From contig NZ_CAMVPU010000045.1 of the NCBI RefSeq assembly GCF_947169445.1, positions 1-28,433 on the forward strand: a stretch of 28,433 bases of DNA, read 5' to 3'. The notes under the pieces were generated by a model, which worked only from the letters and a program-made list of their open reading frames with translations, did no database searches and was not told the origin of the DNA. The stretch comes from an uncultured Butyrivibrio sp. (GTDB lineage Bacteria; Bacillota; Clostridia; Lachnospirales; Lachnospiraceae). Positions 6,523 to 15,404 of this stretch are shown in pieces (position 1 is the first letter of the stretch; each line of letters opens with the position of its first letter). A program made the position numbers and the translations under genes.

Positions 6523-7185
6523 ATGGATACCAAGCGCAGGATATTGGATGAAGCATTGACACTGTTTTCCGAGAAGGGATATGCAAATGTTTATGTTGCG
6601 GATATTGCAGAGAAGGTAGGCATTAAGGCTCCATCCTTATACAAACATTATAAAAACAAGCAGGCTATCTTCGATGCCATCATTGAAGAGATGAGCAGGC
6701 GATTTTTGGAGGAGGCAGGTGCATTACAGATAAACGGAGCGGATGCAGTAGTGGATTCCGAGATCTACAGGCATATATCGGAAGAGCAGCTGATTGCGCT
6801 GGGGAACAATCTGTTTAAATATTTTCTGCACGATGACTACACAAGGCGTTTTCGTAAGATGCTCACCATAGAGCAGTTTCATGATAAGAAGCTTGCGGAT
6901 ACATATATGAAACAGTATGTTGATGATCCGCTTTCCTATCAGGGCATGATGTTTGGGCTGATGGTCTCCTCCGGCGTTTTGCAGACCGAGAATGTGGAGA
7001 TCATGACATTGCATTTTTACGCACCGATATATATGCTTCTGACCATATGCGATCGGGAACCCGAACGTGAGGAAGAGGCACTTAAGACACTGGAAGCTCA
7101 CATTCGGCAGTTTAACAAACTGTACGCAAGAGATGAGAACTCCATTATGGATAACAAGACGAGATCGCGGAGGAGTACAAAATGA
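6523..7185 (+). CDS. TetR family transcriptional repressor
   Basis: The 220-residue protein starts with the canonical TetR helix-turn-helix: MDTKRRILDEALTLFSEKGY, then VADIAEKVGIKAPSLYKHYK and NKQAIFDAI over residues 1-55. The C-terminal ligand and dimer region is divergent, as usual for the family. GAGGAG at 6511-6516 supports the start. It is the first gene of a unit: the flavoprotein gene starts at an ATGA overlap. The two palindromes in its own promoter make it very likely an autorepressor that responds to a small molecule handled by the downstream products. The ligand is not known. Confidence 0.93.
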   Translation: MDTKRRILDEALTLFSEKGYANVYVADIAEKVGIKAPSLYKHYKNKQAIFDAIIEEMSRRFLEEAGALQINGADAVVDSEIYRHISEEQLIALGNNLFKYFLHDDYTRRFRKMLTIEQFHDKKLADTYMKQYVDDPLSYQGMMFGLMVSSGVLQTENVEIMTLHFYAPIYMLLTICDREPEREEEALKTLEAHIRQFNKLYARDENSIMDNKTRSRRSTK

Positions 7186-7898
7186 AGATCACTGTAATTA
7201 ATGGAACTGAAAAGCACGGCGTAACCTACAGAATGAAAGAAATCTTTTTAGAACAGTTCAGAGCTGATGCAGAGATCACCGAATACTATCTTCCCAAGGA
7301 TGGTCCGGGGTTTTGCACGGGATGTACTGCATGCTTCAGGAATAATCAGAACCTCTGCAAGGATGCTGAAAAGGTTCAGAAGATCGAGAAGTCCTTATTT
7401 GAAGCAGATCTTCTTGTTTTTACATCACCGGCATATGTATTCCATACAACCGGTGCAATGAAGGCTATGCTTGACCATTTTGGCTATAGGTGGATGCCTC
7501 ATCGCCCGGCAAAGGAAATGTTCGGAAAGCGGGCAGTGATAATCACACAGTGCCTTGGAGCCGGGGGTAAATCTACAGCTAAGGATATTAAGGACAGCCT
7601 GTCCTGGTGGGGCATTTCTGCCATCAAAGTCGTAAGCTTCAAACTGATGTCTGAAATTGACTGGGACAAGATCGAGGACAAGAAGAAAGCATCCTTCCAA
7701 AAGAAACTAAGCAGTGTTGCTCAAAAATTTCACGCCATAAATTATGATAAACCGGGCCATACAAGTGCTATAGTTAAAGCAAAGTTCTATATTGTAAGGA
7801 TGCTGCAGACGAGCCTGGGTAAGCAGAATCCTGAATATACCGACTTTAAGTATTGGAATGAGAATGGCTGGATCGGTAAAGTCAGGCCATGGAAATAA
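7182..7898 (+). CDS. Flavodoxin-fold oxidoreductase, iron-sulfur-flavoprotein-like
   Basis: The ATG overlaps the tetR stop (ATGA), so translation is coupled. The 238-residue protein begins with a flavodoxin-type strand and FMN loop (MKITVINGTEKHGVTYRM). It has the spacing C45-x2-C48-x2-C51-x7-C59, matching the compact cysteine motif that holds a 4Fe-4S cluster in iron-sulfur flavoproteins. FTSPAYVFHTTGAMKAMLDH is the typical NADPH-dependent FMN reductase segment. The C-terminal ~90 residues are a longer tail than in the second copy at 16588. It is probably a redox enzyme for a quinone, aromatic or electrophile sensed by TetR; the substrate is inference. Confidence 0.88.
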   Translation: MKITVINGTEKHGVTYRMKEIFLEQFRADAEITEYYLPKDGPGFCTGCTACFRNNQNLCKDAEKVQKIEKSLFEADLLVFTSPAYVFHTTGAMKAMLDHFGYRWMPHRPAKEMFGKRAVIITQCLGAGGKSTAKDIKDSLSWWGISAIKVVSFKLMSEIDWDKIEDKKKASFQKKLSSVAQKFHAINYDKPGHTSAIVKAKFYIVRMLQTSLGKQNPEYTDFKYWNENGWIGKVRPWK

Positions 7899-7909
7899 GG
7901 GGAGATGGG

Positions 7910-7969
7910 ATGATCGTAAATATTACAGATTCAAATGAAAAGCGGGCTATCGCAAGAAAAGTACGATAA
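7910..7969 (+). pseudogene. N-terminal stub, possibly of a GNAT acetyltransferase
   Basis: ATG at 7910, preceded by GGGGAG at about 7899-7904, encodes MIVNITDSNEKRAIARKVR and then TAA. The start resembles that of some clostridial GNAT acetyltransferases (M-I-x-x-I-x-D-S-N-E-K-x-x-I-A-R). The domain itself is missing. It sits between two genes of the TetR unit, so an original third gene seems to have been deleted except for its first 19 codons. Confidence 0.4.
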
Positions 7970-8004
7970 CTAAGCAGATAGGATAAAAAAGGAAAGATAA
8001 ACCT

Positions 8005-9213
8005 ATGTCAGACAGAAAATATTTGTATACGGAAAGGGCGCACTATATGTGTCCGAATATGCACTTTGGCATCGTAGCCGAGATTGGGGCCGAGTTTGAT
8101 GAGAACAGGATCATCAAGAGCATAGATGTTCTAAGGTCAGCTCATCCGCTTATGAGAAGTCTGATCGCTAAGGAGCAGGGAAGTTCCGGGATATATTATG
8201 AGGAGCAATCGGAGCTTGAAATCCCTGTAACAATAAAAAAAGTAAACGATAACTGGCAGACTGATTATGAGGCAGTATCCTCAGCCGGCTGGAACGTTCA
8301 AAAGGAAGCACTGCTTAAGGTCTTTGCTTATCCTTCCGAGAGCGGCACGAGGGTCCTTTTTATAACGCATCATCTTCTTTGCGACGGAAGAGGACTTCTT
8401 CAGCTGGTGCGGGAGTTTGCAGATTATTATGCGAACGATGTGAAGCCGCAGCCTGTTGATGAGAAGCTTATGGAAAGTCTTAATGACCTTCCCGACGGCA
8501 GCAACCTTGGATTTATCAGCAAGTTGCTCATCAAGGATGCCAATAAGAAATGGCGTAAAGAAGGGCACAAGGTCAGCTACGAGGAGTATCTTAAGTTTGA
8601 ACGTGATCATGATTTGAAACAGGATATTAAGCGCGAAATAATGAATATTGACGAAGAAGAGCTTGATACTCTCCTTGATCTGTGCAGAGAAAACGGGGTA
8701 TCGCTCAATGATTATCTTGTTGCTAAGATGATGATCGATGAGAGCACGGATAGGGTGGTCATAGCTTCCGACATAAGGAATAAGATCAAAAACTATAAGG
8801 AAGGTGCTCTTGGAAACTATGCTACTGCCTTTGGCGTGGTGGTTAAGAAGAAAAGTTCAGAGATAATTGAACTTGCCAAGGCTGTAGATCATGAAGTCGG
8901 GAGCATCATAAGTAAGCCTGATAAGGAAATGCTTGTTCTTTCGTGTTATTTCAATATGGACCCCGAGCTACTCGATGCCATAGCTATATCGACTCTTGGA
9001 AATTTTGAGAGCAAGGCCGGCAGATTTGTCGGCAGCAAGATGTTCGGCTATGAAAAGCGTGACGGACATTGTATCACCAACCTTGGCAGGGTAGAGAGTA
9101 GCGTCATAAGCGAGGCCATATTTATTCCGCCTGCGTCTCCCGCAAACAGGAAGGCGTGGGGAGTTCTGACGATAAACAAGAAGATGAGGATATGTTCGAT
9201 ACATTCAAGGTGA
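8005..9213 (+). CDS. Condensation-domain-like acyltransferase
   Basis: The 402-residue protein carries HHLLCDG at residues 122-128, the HHxxxDG catalytic motif of the chloramphenicol acetyltransferase/condensation superfamily, preceded by VLFIT. The overall layout (N-terminal half with the motif, C-terminal half with ISTLGNFESKAG and NLGRVE) fits stand-alone alcohol acetyltransferase or PapA-like proteins. No adenylation or carrier domain is present, so it is not a peptide synthetase module. The start has AAAGGAAAG at about 7989-7997. It is in the TetR unit with the flavoprotein, suggesting a two-step modification of one compound (reduction then acylation); this is inference. A terminator follows. 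Confidence 0.8.
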   Translation: MSDRKYLYTERAHYMCPNMHFGIVAEIGAEFDENRIIKSIDVLRSAHPLMRSLIAKEQGSSGIYYEEQSELEIPVTIKKVNDNWQTDYEAVSSAGWNVQKEALLKVFAYPSESGTRVLFITHHLLCDGRGLLQLVREFADYYANDVKPQPVDEKLMESLNDLPDGSNLGFISKLLIKDANKKWRKEGHKVSYEEYLKFERDHDLKQDIKREIMNIDEEELDTLLDLCRENGVSLNDYLVAKMMIDESTDRVVIASDIRNKIKNYKEGALGNYATAFGVVVKKKSSEIIELAKAVDHEVGSIISKPDKEMLVLSCYFNMDPELLDAIAISTLGNFESKAGRFVGSKMFGYEKRDGHCITNLGRVESSVISEAIFIPPASPANRKAWGVLTINKKMRICSIHSR

Positions 9214-9309
9214 ATATGTAATTTGGAGAGAATTTTGAAGGAATCCAGTACTCCGGCTGAATTACCGCTACACTAAACGGAAATAGTATAATATAATAAA
9301 ATTAGTAAG

Positions 9310-9353
9310 AGGCAAAGGAGCTTTCTGTAGGAGAGCGACCTTTGCCTTTTTTA
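9310..9353 (+). terminator. Rho-independent terminator of the TetR unit
   Basis: AGGCAAAGG pairs perfectly with CCTTTGCCT, with an inner GCTTTC/GAGAGC helix, followed by TTTTTTATTT. It ends the unit before the large ATP-grasp gene. Confidence 0.9.
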
Positions 9354-9384
9354 TTTGTAGGATAGGCTATCAGGAGGTAGACTT

Positions 9385-11961
9385 ATGGCAGCATTTGACC
9401 GCATTTTATCGGGAATTCCGGAGATGGACACAGCCCTTGACAGCATCAGACATGGAGACAACGTGGTATTCAGAGTCTCTGACCTGTCCGAATTCAAGCT
9501 CTTCGTGGACCCATACATTGAACAGGCCAAGAAGGACAAGCGAAACATCATATACTTCCGTTTTGCTACCCACGAGCCCCTGGTGGAGGACTGCCCTGAG
9601 GTCAAAACCATGCACATTCCGCTGTCTCACAGGTTCGAGACTTTCACAGTGGAGATTCACAATGCCATAGAAAAAGAAGGTAAGGATGCCTTCTACGTAT
9701 TTGACTGCCTGTCAGAGCTGCAGATTGCCTGGGCTACTGACCTTATGATGGGCAACTTTTTCAGAGTTACCTGTCCATTTCTGTTTATTCTTGATACGGT
9801 GGCTTTTTTCCCGATCATCAGAGGAAAACATTCCTTTCATGCCATAAATAAGATCCTTAACACAACCCAGCTGTTTCTTGATGTCTACTCAGATTCAAGG
9901 AATGTATATGTGAGGCCGGAAAAGGTCTGGAACCGCGACTCTGAGACCATGTTTCTGCCCCATATTTACAAGAAGGAGGAGAATACCTTCAGACCTATAT
10001 TGGACGGTGTTCAGTCAAGTCGCTTCTATCAGCTGCTGGATAATTTCCAGAGGCCGGGGGAGGATCAGTACATCGATTTCTGGGACAGATTTTTTAACTA
10101 TGCGAAAATGCAGTATGACAACCACATGAACCTTGATGATTCCTGCGATATCATGTGCAAGGTCATGATGACAAGGGACGAGAAGATGCGCCAGATGGTC
10201 AAAAAGCACTTCAGGCCTGAGGATTATTTTAATGTCAGAAGCCATATGATTGGTACCGGCCTCGTGGGAGGAAAGGCCTGCGGAATGTTGCTGGCAAGGG
10301 CTATCATCAGGAATATGAGCCCTGAGATAAACGAGGTTTTGGAGCCCCATGATTCCTTTTTCATCGGATCGGATATTTATTATACCTATATCGTTGACAA
10401 CGAGTTCTGGGAGCTGAGAGTCAGGCAGAGGACAGAGGAGGAGTATTTTTCTCTGGCAGAGGAGTTCTCGGATAAGCTGAAACAGGGCGTTTTCTCGGAG
10501 GAGCTTAGGACAAGGTTTAGGCATATCCTGGAGTATTATGGGCAGGATCCATTTATTGTGCGCTCCAGCAGTATCTTGGAGGACGGCTTTGGGAACGCTT
10601 TTGCCGGCAAATATGAATCTGTGTTCTGCGCCAACCGTGGAACGCTGGAGGAAAGGCTTCTGGAGTTCGAGAATGCCATTAGGACGGTTTATGCCAGCAC
10701 CATGAGTCTGTCAGCCCTTGATTACAGAAAGAGACGCGGCCTGGAAAAAAGAGATGAGCAGATGGCGCTGCTGGTTCAGAGGGTTTCAGGTTCTTATTAT
10801 GGACCTTATTACATGCCCTGCGCTGCGGGGGTAGGTTACTCCTACAGCCCCTACAAATTCCTTGCGGGAATCGATCCCAAGGCGGGAATGCTGCGGCTTG
10901 TAATGGGCCTTGGAACTTCAGCTGTAGACAGGACCATGGGCTCCTACCCAAGGCTTGTGAGCCTTGATATGCCTGAGGCAACGTCCTCAGTGACGGTTGC
11001 GGAGAAACACCAGTTTTCCCAGAGGGCGGTGGAGGCCATGGACGTGGGAGAGCATGCGCTGGCAAGGCTTGAGCTAAGGAATATTGAATCCAAGCTGCCG
11101 AAGTATCTCATTAACACACTTCTTGAACACGACTATGAGGTGGAGGATTCCCTGAAAGAGCGCGGAATATATAGGGATGTCAGGTTTATTTCCTGTAAAG
11201 GACTTGTTAAGAAGAAAGAGATCATGTCCAGAATGCAGCAGCTGATGCAGCTGATACAGGCGGAATATGAGCATCCTGTTGATATAGAGTTCACCCTGAA
11301 TCTGTCGGAGAGCGGAGAATATTCCATTAACCTCTTGCAGTGCAGACCGCTCCAGGTCTTCAAGGATACAGCAGAAGTGGAGATTCCAAAGGGGGTTTCC
11401 GAGGATAAGATAATTCTTGAGAGTGTTGGGGCATCCATGGGACTTTCCAGGAGTGTCCCCATCGATCTTATAGTCTATGTGGATCCCAAGGCCTATTACA
11501 ACATGCCCTATGCGGACAAGCCGGGAATTGCAAGCGTGATAGGCAAGATCAACTGGACCTTCAGAGACAAGGGAAGACATATGATGCTGATGGTACCTGG
11601 AAGAATAGGCACTTCTTCGCCGGAACTTGGGGTTCCGACTACTTTTGCCGACATCAGTGAATTCGAGGCTGTGTGCGAAATGGAAGAGAAGGAAGCGGGC
11701 TACAACCCGGAGCTGTCCTACGGAAGTCATATTTTCCAGGACCTGGTGGAGGCTGACATTCTCTACACGGCTGTTTTTGCCAATGAAAAGACCATAAAAT
11801 TTGCGCCGGACAAGCTGTTTGGCTGTGAGAATACAGTCGAGACGCTAACCGGCGCAGAAGGAGTATCTGATATAGTTAAGGTGTTTGATCTGTCAGGCGC
11901 AGAGTGCACTCTTTTTTACGATCTGGAAGAGAATCACATGCTGCTGACTACTAGAACTTGA
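9385..11961 (+). CDS. PEP/pyruvate-binding (PPDK N-terminal type) ATP-grasp protein with degenerate RecA-like N-domain
   Basis: 858 residues; CAGGAGGT at 9371-9378 fixes the start. Residues 1-170 look like a KaiC/RecA-type domain: SGIPEMDTALDSIRHGDNVV, then a Walker B-like FYVFDCLSELQ near 103-113. The Walker A lysine loop is replaced by RVSDLSEFK. Residues about 285-660 are a PPDK N-terminal ATP-grasp domain: GTGLVGGKACGMLLARAI at 290-307, PFIVRSSSILEDGFGNAFAG near 389-408, and the closing QCRPLQ at 652-657. The last 200 residues match no phosphohistidine or PEP-barrel domain I recognise, so it is not a complete PPDK or PEP synthase. The role is unknown, perhaps regulatory phosphotransfer. 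It converges on the chemoreceptor gene with an 11-bp overlap. Confidence 0.85.
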   Translation: MAAFDRILSGIPEMDTALDSIRHGDNVVFRVSDLSEFKLFVDPYIEQAKKDKRNIIYFRFATHEPLVEDCPEVKTMHIPLSHRFETFTVEIHNAIEKEGKDAFYVFDCLSELQIAWATDLMMGNFFRVTCPFLFILDTVAFFPIIRGKHSFHAINKILNTTQLFLDVYSDSRNVYVRPEKVWNRDSETMFLPHIYKKEENTFRPILDGVQSSRFYQLLDNFQRPGEDQYIDFWDRFFNYAKMQYDNHMNLDDSCDIMCKVMMTRDEKMRQMVKKHFRPEDYFNVRSHMIGTGLVGGKACGMLLARAIIRNMSPEINEVLEPHDSFFIGSDIYYTYIVDNEFWELRVRQRTEEEYFSLAEEFSDKLKQGVFSEELRTRFRHILEYYGQDPFIVRSSSILEDGFGNAFAGKYESVFCANRGTLEERLLEFENAIRTVYASTMSLSALDYRKRRGLEKRDEQMALLVQRVSGSYYGPYYMPCAAGVGYSYSPYKFLAGIDPKAGMLRLVMGLGTSAVDRTMGSYPRLVSLDMPEATSSVTVAEKHQFSQRAVEAMDVGEHALARLELRNIESKLPKYLINTLLEHDYEVEDSLKERGIYRDVRFISCKGLVKKKEIMSRMQQLMQLIQAEYEHPVDIEFTLNLSESGEYSINLLQCRPLQVFKDTAEVEIPKGVSEDKIILESVGASMGLSRSVPIDLIVYVDPKAYYNMPYADKPGIASVIGKINWTFRDKGRHMMLMVPGRIGTSSPELGVPTTFADISEFEAVCEMEEKEAGYNPELSYGSHIFQDLVEADILYTAVFANEKTIKFAPDKLFGCENTVETLTGAEGVSDIVKVFDLSGAECTLFYDLEENHMLLTTRT

Positions 11962-13675
11962 ACTTGTTAACCTCTCCGTCAAGCTGCTGTGCGATGTTGG
12001 CGTTTTCGTTGGCAACAACCTTGTTCTGCTTCATGTTGTCGGACATTTCCGTTACGGCGCCGGCTACGTCGCCGATGCCCTTTGCACTCTCATCCACAGC
12101 GGTTGCAACATCGTTCATTGCCTCGGATACGAAGTTCATGGAGCTCTCAATATTCTGAGATGCATGCTCTACGTTCTTAAGCATTTCGGAGATCTTCTCG
12201 GCGTCGTCCTGATACTGTACGCCTGTATCCATCAGCTGCTGGTAGCCGCCGATGGTCTTTTCTCTGACGAAATCAACCATCTTGGTTGCTTCATCAGCCA
12301 GCTCCTTAACGTTGCCGATAACTTCGTCTGAGATAACCTGGATCTTCTTGGCGGTCTCTGCGGAGTTGGTGGCAAGTCCGCTGATCTCCTCAGCAACAAC
12401 CGCAAAACCCTTGCCGTGCTCACCTGCTCTTGCAGCCTCGATGCTGGCATTGAGGGACAGGAGGTTGGTCTGGGATGCGATCTCCAGAATAGTCTGTGTA
12501 AGTCCGCTGATCTGTTCAACGGCCTTTGATTTCTCAATCTTATCATTAAGGTTGTTTGTCATGTCGTCTGCGGCAGCCTTGGCAGCCTCAGTTTCCTGTT
12601 CAGCGTGCTTTCTCATATCAATAGCACGTTCTTCCATCTGACCTGCATAGTCTGTACCTTCACGCACACTGGTGTACATTTCCTGTACTTCGTCTTTGAT
12701 CTTGGTGGTAGATCCTTGAACCTGTGCAAGAGAAGCAGCGGTTTCTTCCATAGCTGCGCTCATCTGCTCCATGGTTGCTGATACACCGTCCAGCTGATCG
12801 TTGGTCTTAACCGTATTATCAAGGGCTGTCTCAACAGAGCCGGAGAGCTGATTGGAGGAGTCGGAGATTGAATGTACAACGCCTCTGATATATTCAAGAA
12901 GGCTGTTGATACTGTCTGCGATATCCGAGACTTCATCATTGCCCTTGACCTCGATCTTCTGGGTAAGATCGCCGTTATTGGTAACAAGGTCACTGATCTT
13001 CTTATCAACAACGCCGAGACCATAGCCGATTCCGTTGGCCAGAATAAAGGAAATCACTGCTGAAACAACGGCAAGAATAGCACCGATGATAATAATGGTC
13101 TCAACGATTGACTTAAGGGAATCAACAAGGTCATTAACTATATAGTCGATTCCAAGGATTCCGACGGTATTACCGTCATTGTCCCTGATAGGAGAATAGG
13201 CGGTAATATAGTCCACTCCTGCGGCATTTTTTTCAACAACTGTTGATACATAGCCATCTGAGGACATTGCTGCCTGCATGCCTTCCTGACGATCGGCTTC
13301 CACGGGAGTTCCTATTGAAATATTGCCATTGGCGGGCGTTGACAGATATACAAGGGAGCCGCCGCGGTTTCCTACGGTATAGATGGCACTTAAGTTGGCA
13401 GAGCCTGCCACAACGGCCATATCCTTCCTCATTACGCTGTTAGCGTAGCTGTCGTCGGCGCCGGTGTCAAGGAGCCCTAATAGATTACCGTTTAGCTGAT
13501 TGGCGGCAATCTGACAGATTGAGAGGGTGTTCTTGGATGCGCTCTGAACGTAGCTCTCATGGACGAATCTGTAGATTGCTATACCCATTACTGCGCAAAC
13601 AATAATATTTATAAGGACACTTCCGATAGTTATCTTGGTTTTTATACTTAGTCTGATGCCTCTGTTATTCTTCAT
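11951..13675 (-). CDS. Methyl-accepting chemotaxis protein
   Basis: 574 residues. Transmembrane helix 1 is at about 15-36, then an extracellular sensor of dCACHE/sCACHE type (SAIYTVGNRGGSLVYLS, AYSPIRDNDGNTVGILGIDY). Helix 2 is near 190-215, followed by a HAMP linker (ISDLVTNNGDLTQKI, GNDEVSDIADSIN). The long coiled-coil signalling domain has the conserved hairpin tip EIASQTNLLSLNASIEAARA and GEHGKGFAVVAEEI near 395-430. It would dock CheW/CheA and steer flagellar rotation. It is the second gene of a unit, 12 bp after the solute-binding lipoprotein, which suggests that protein is its ligand-presenting partner. The 3' end overlaps the convergent ATP-grasp gene; no terminator separates them. 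Confidence 0.95.
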   Translation of the reverse strand: MKNNRGIRLSIKTKITIGSVLINIIVCAVMGIAIYRFVHESYVQSASKNTLSICQIAANQLNGNLLGLLDTGADDSYANSVMRKDMAVVAGSANLSAIYTVGNRGGSLVYLSTPANGNISIGTPVEADRQEGMQAAMSSDGYVSTVVEKNAAGVDYITAYSPIRDNDGNTVGILGIDYIVNDLVDSLKSIVETIIIIGAILAVVSAVISFILANGIGYGLGVVDKKISDLVTNNGDLTQKIEVKGNDEVSDIADSINSLLEYIRGVVHSISDSSNQLSGSVETALDNTVKTNDQLDGVSATMEQMSAAMEETAASLAQVQGSTTKIKDEVQEMYTSVREGTDYAGQMEERAIDMRKHAEQETEAAKAAADDMTNNLNDKIEKSKAVEQISGLTQTILEIASQTNLLSLNASIEAARAGEHGKGFAVVAEEISGLATNSAETAKKIQVISDEVIGNVKELADEATKMVDFVREKTIGGYQQLMDTGVQYQDDAEKISEMLKNVEHASQNIESSMNFVSEAMNDVATAVDESAKGIGDVAGAVTEMSDNMKQNKVVANENANIAQQLDGEVNKFKF

Positions 13676-13687
13676 TGATCTGCCTCC

Positions 13688-15151
13688 TTATTCAGCATTT
13701 AATGAATCTACGATTGCCTGGGACATGAACACAGCGTCAGTTGCCTGTATTTCGGAATAGGCTGTGGCAACATCGACTCCGTCAATTACAACTTTTTTGA
13801 CAAGATCTTTTTTCAGAGCCATTAGGTCGTCATTGTAGAGGGAGTATGCATCTGTGCCATAGGGCAGATCTGCCATTTTACTGGTATTGTTAAAAAGCTC
13901 GAGAGCGGCGGCCTGTTCTGCTGATATGCTGCCTGCTCCGGGATCGTTTACTAAGGGAACAGTGGCCAGGAGATGATCTATGTGGTTCTTGGCGTACTTG
14001 TCAGAAATGGGGCTATAGGTCCACAGTTCTTCAACTTCGCCGCCATCGCACATGGTCTCCAGGAAATATTTGTACACACCTGAAGGATTCTTGCAGGAAG
14101 AGGTTATGCACCAGACAGGGGCAACTCTTTCCAGGTAGGTTCCGGTCTCCTCAAGAGGAGGAATGGCCACGATCTCGCCGTCTACACCTGCTTCAACAAG
14201 CTTATTTGACAGGGTCTTGGCCCAGGTGCCTGCCCAGTAGGTGAAAACGCCGTATTCATTGGCGTAGAACTTATCTCGACAGTCGCCGGTTCCGTTTTCG
14301 GCGATGGTCTTGTCAATGTAGCCCTTGGAATAAGCATCCTGTATCCTCTCAAGGGCACTCTTCATGCTGTCCTCGAAGAAACCGTCTGTCCAGGTTCCGT
14401 CATCTTTTTGGTAAAAAGAGGGATAGGCGTCCTGATAGAATTCCGGCAGATAGTTGATGTAAGGGGCTTCGTTATTGGTGATACCTGCTGCGGAGACACC
14501 GTAGGTATTGCCGTTGACACCGTCTCCGTCAGGGTCTTTTTCCGTAAAAGCTTTTAGCATTTCAAGATATTCTGCGTAATTGGTGGGGGCACTCATGCCA
14601 ACGTTGTCCAACCAGGCCTTTTTGATATAGGTTACGCAGCCGTTTCCTCTGGTGGGAGTTATGCCATAGAGCTTTCCATTTATTTTTATGCCGTCGATAA
14701 GAGAGCCATTGCCTGCGGCATTGACTTTGCTTTCCAGGTCGGAGCCGGAATAATAGGGAGTTATGTCCGCCAGAAGCTGTTTGGCGGCGTAGGTAGTGTA
14801 ATATGAGGAGCTCAGAAGAACCGCATCCGGAAGATCCCCGGATTCAAAGACTTTGGTGACCTCATCATAGTAAACATCATGTTCAGGTTGAATAATTATT
14901 AAATCTATGCCGGTCAATGCTTCCCAGCGAGCCTCAAATTCATCGCGCCCGTTCTCCTGGGTGATAAGCGTACCATCCACCATAATGGTGATCGATGTCG
15001 GCTTGTCGTAGGACGGACTTAAGTTACCGATGACATCAGAAGCAGTCAGGGCACCGGTTACAGCTGTCCCTGAAGCAGAGCCTCCGCAGGCTGTGAGCAT
15101 ACATGCCGACAGTATCAGGGAGCACAATAGGATAGGTCTCTTTCCGCTCAT
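13688..15151 (-). CDS. Extracellular solute-binding lipoprotein (family 1)
   Basis: 487 residues with a lipoprotein signal: LLCSLILSACMLTAC, lipid cysteine at residue 22, then a Gly/Ser/Ala linker. The body matches the large carbohydrate/oligosaccharide-binding proteins of ABC importers: EFEARWEALTGIDL, VFESGDLPDAVLLSSSYY, and the acidic DPDGDGVNGNTYG turn typical of the LplA-like subgroup. AAGGAGGT just upstream (minus strand) sets the start. No permease or ATPase genes flank it. Instead a chemoreceptor gene starts 12 bp downstream, so the pair probably senses a sugar for chemotaxis. The ligand is not evident. Confidence 0.93.
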   Translation of the reverse strand: MSGKRPILLCSLILSACMLTACGGSASGTAVTGALTASDVIGNLSPSYDKPTSITIMVDGTLITQENGRDEFEARWEALTGIDLIIIQPEHDVYYDEVTKVFESGDLPDAVLLSSSYYTTYAAKQLLADITPYYSGSDLESKVNAAGNGSLIDGIKINGKLYGITPTRGNGCVTYIKKAWLDNVGMSAPTNYAEYLEMLKAFTEKDPDGDGVNGNTYGVSAAGITNNEAPYINYLPEFYQDAYPSFYQKDDGTWTDGFFEDSMKSALERIQDAYSKGYIDKTIAENGTGDCRDKFYANEYGVFTYWAGTWAKTLSNKLVEAGVDGEIVAIPPLEETGTYLERVAPVWCITSSCKNPSGVYKYFLETMCDGGEVEELWTYSPISDKYAKNHIDHLLATVPLVNDPGAGSISAEQAAALELFNNTSKMADLPYGTDAYSLYNDDLMALKKDLVKKVVIDGVDVATAYSEIQATDAVFMSQAIVDSLNAE

Positions 15152-15200
15152 GGTACCTCCTTTTTTGGATGAAAAAATTAATAAATATGCATAATTATTA

Positions 15201-15220
15201 TTAACGATATTGAGCGTTAA
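15201..15220 (-). promoter_or_regulatory. Dyad upstream of the binding-protein/chemoreceptor unit
   Basis: TTAACG and CGTTAA separated by 8 bp form an inverted repeat about 50 bp before the lipoprotein start, in an AT-rich stretch suited to a promoter. It may be an operator for a LacI- or other sugar-responsive regulator; no matching regulator gene lies nearby. Confidence 0.35.
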
Positions 15221-15266
15221 GAAAACCAGTTTACCGATGTTTTCATAGTAATTTAAGACTTAGTTT

Positions 15267-15404
15267 ATGATGGATACGATGAAAGATATTGAGTGGCTCT
15301 TTTTTGACGTTGGATCGACCTTGGTAAGCGAAGAAAAGCCATTTATAGACAGGCTTCAAAAAATTGGGGTTATTCGCTGTAAGAATTTGTTCAATTTGAT
15401 TTAA
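15267..15404 (+). pseudogene. N-terminal stub of a HAD-family hydrolase
   Basis: A 45-residue frame begins MMDTMKDIEWLFFDVGSTLV, carrying HAD motif I in the variant DVGST seen in many clostridial phosphatases. It continues SEEKPFIDRLQKI and then loses similarity before TAA. Motifs II-IV are absent, so it cannot be an active phosphatase. There is no clear ribosome site. Its last bases overlap the 3' end of the convergent LysR gene. Confidence 0.5.
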
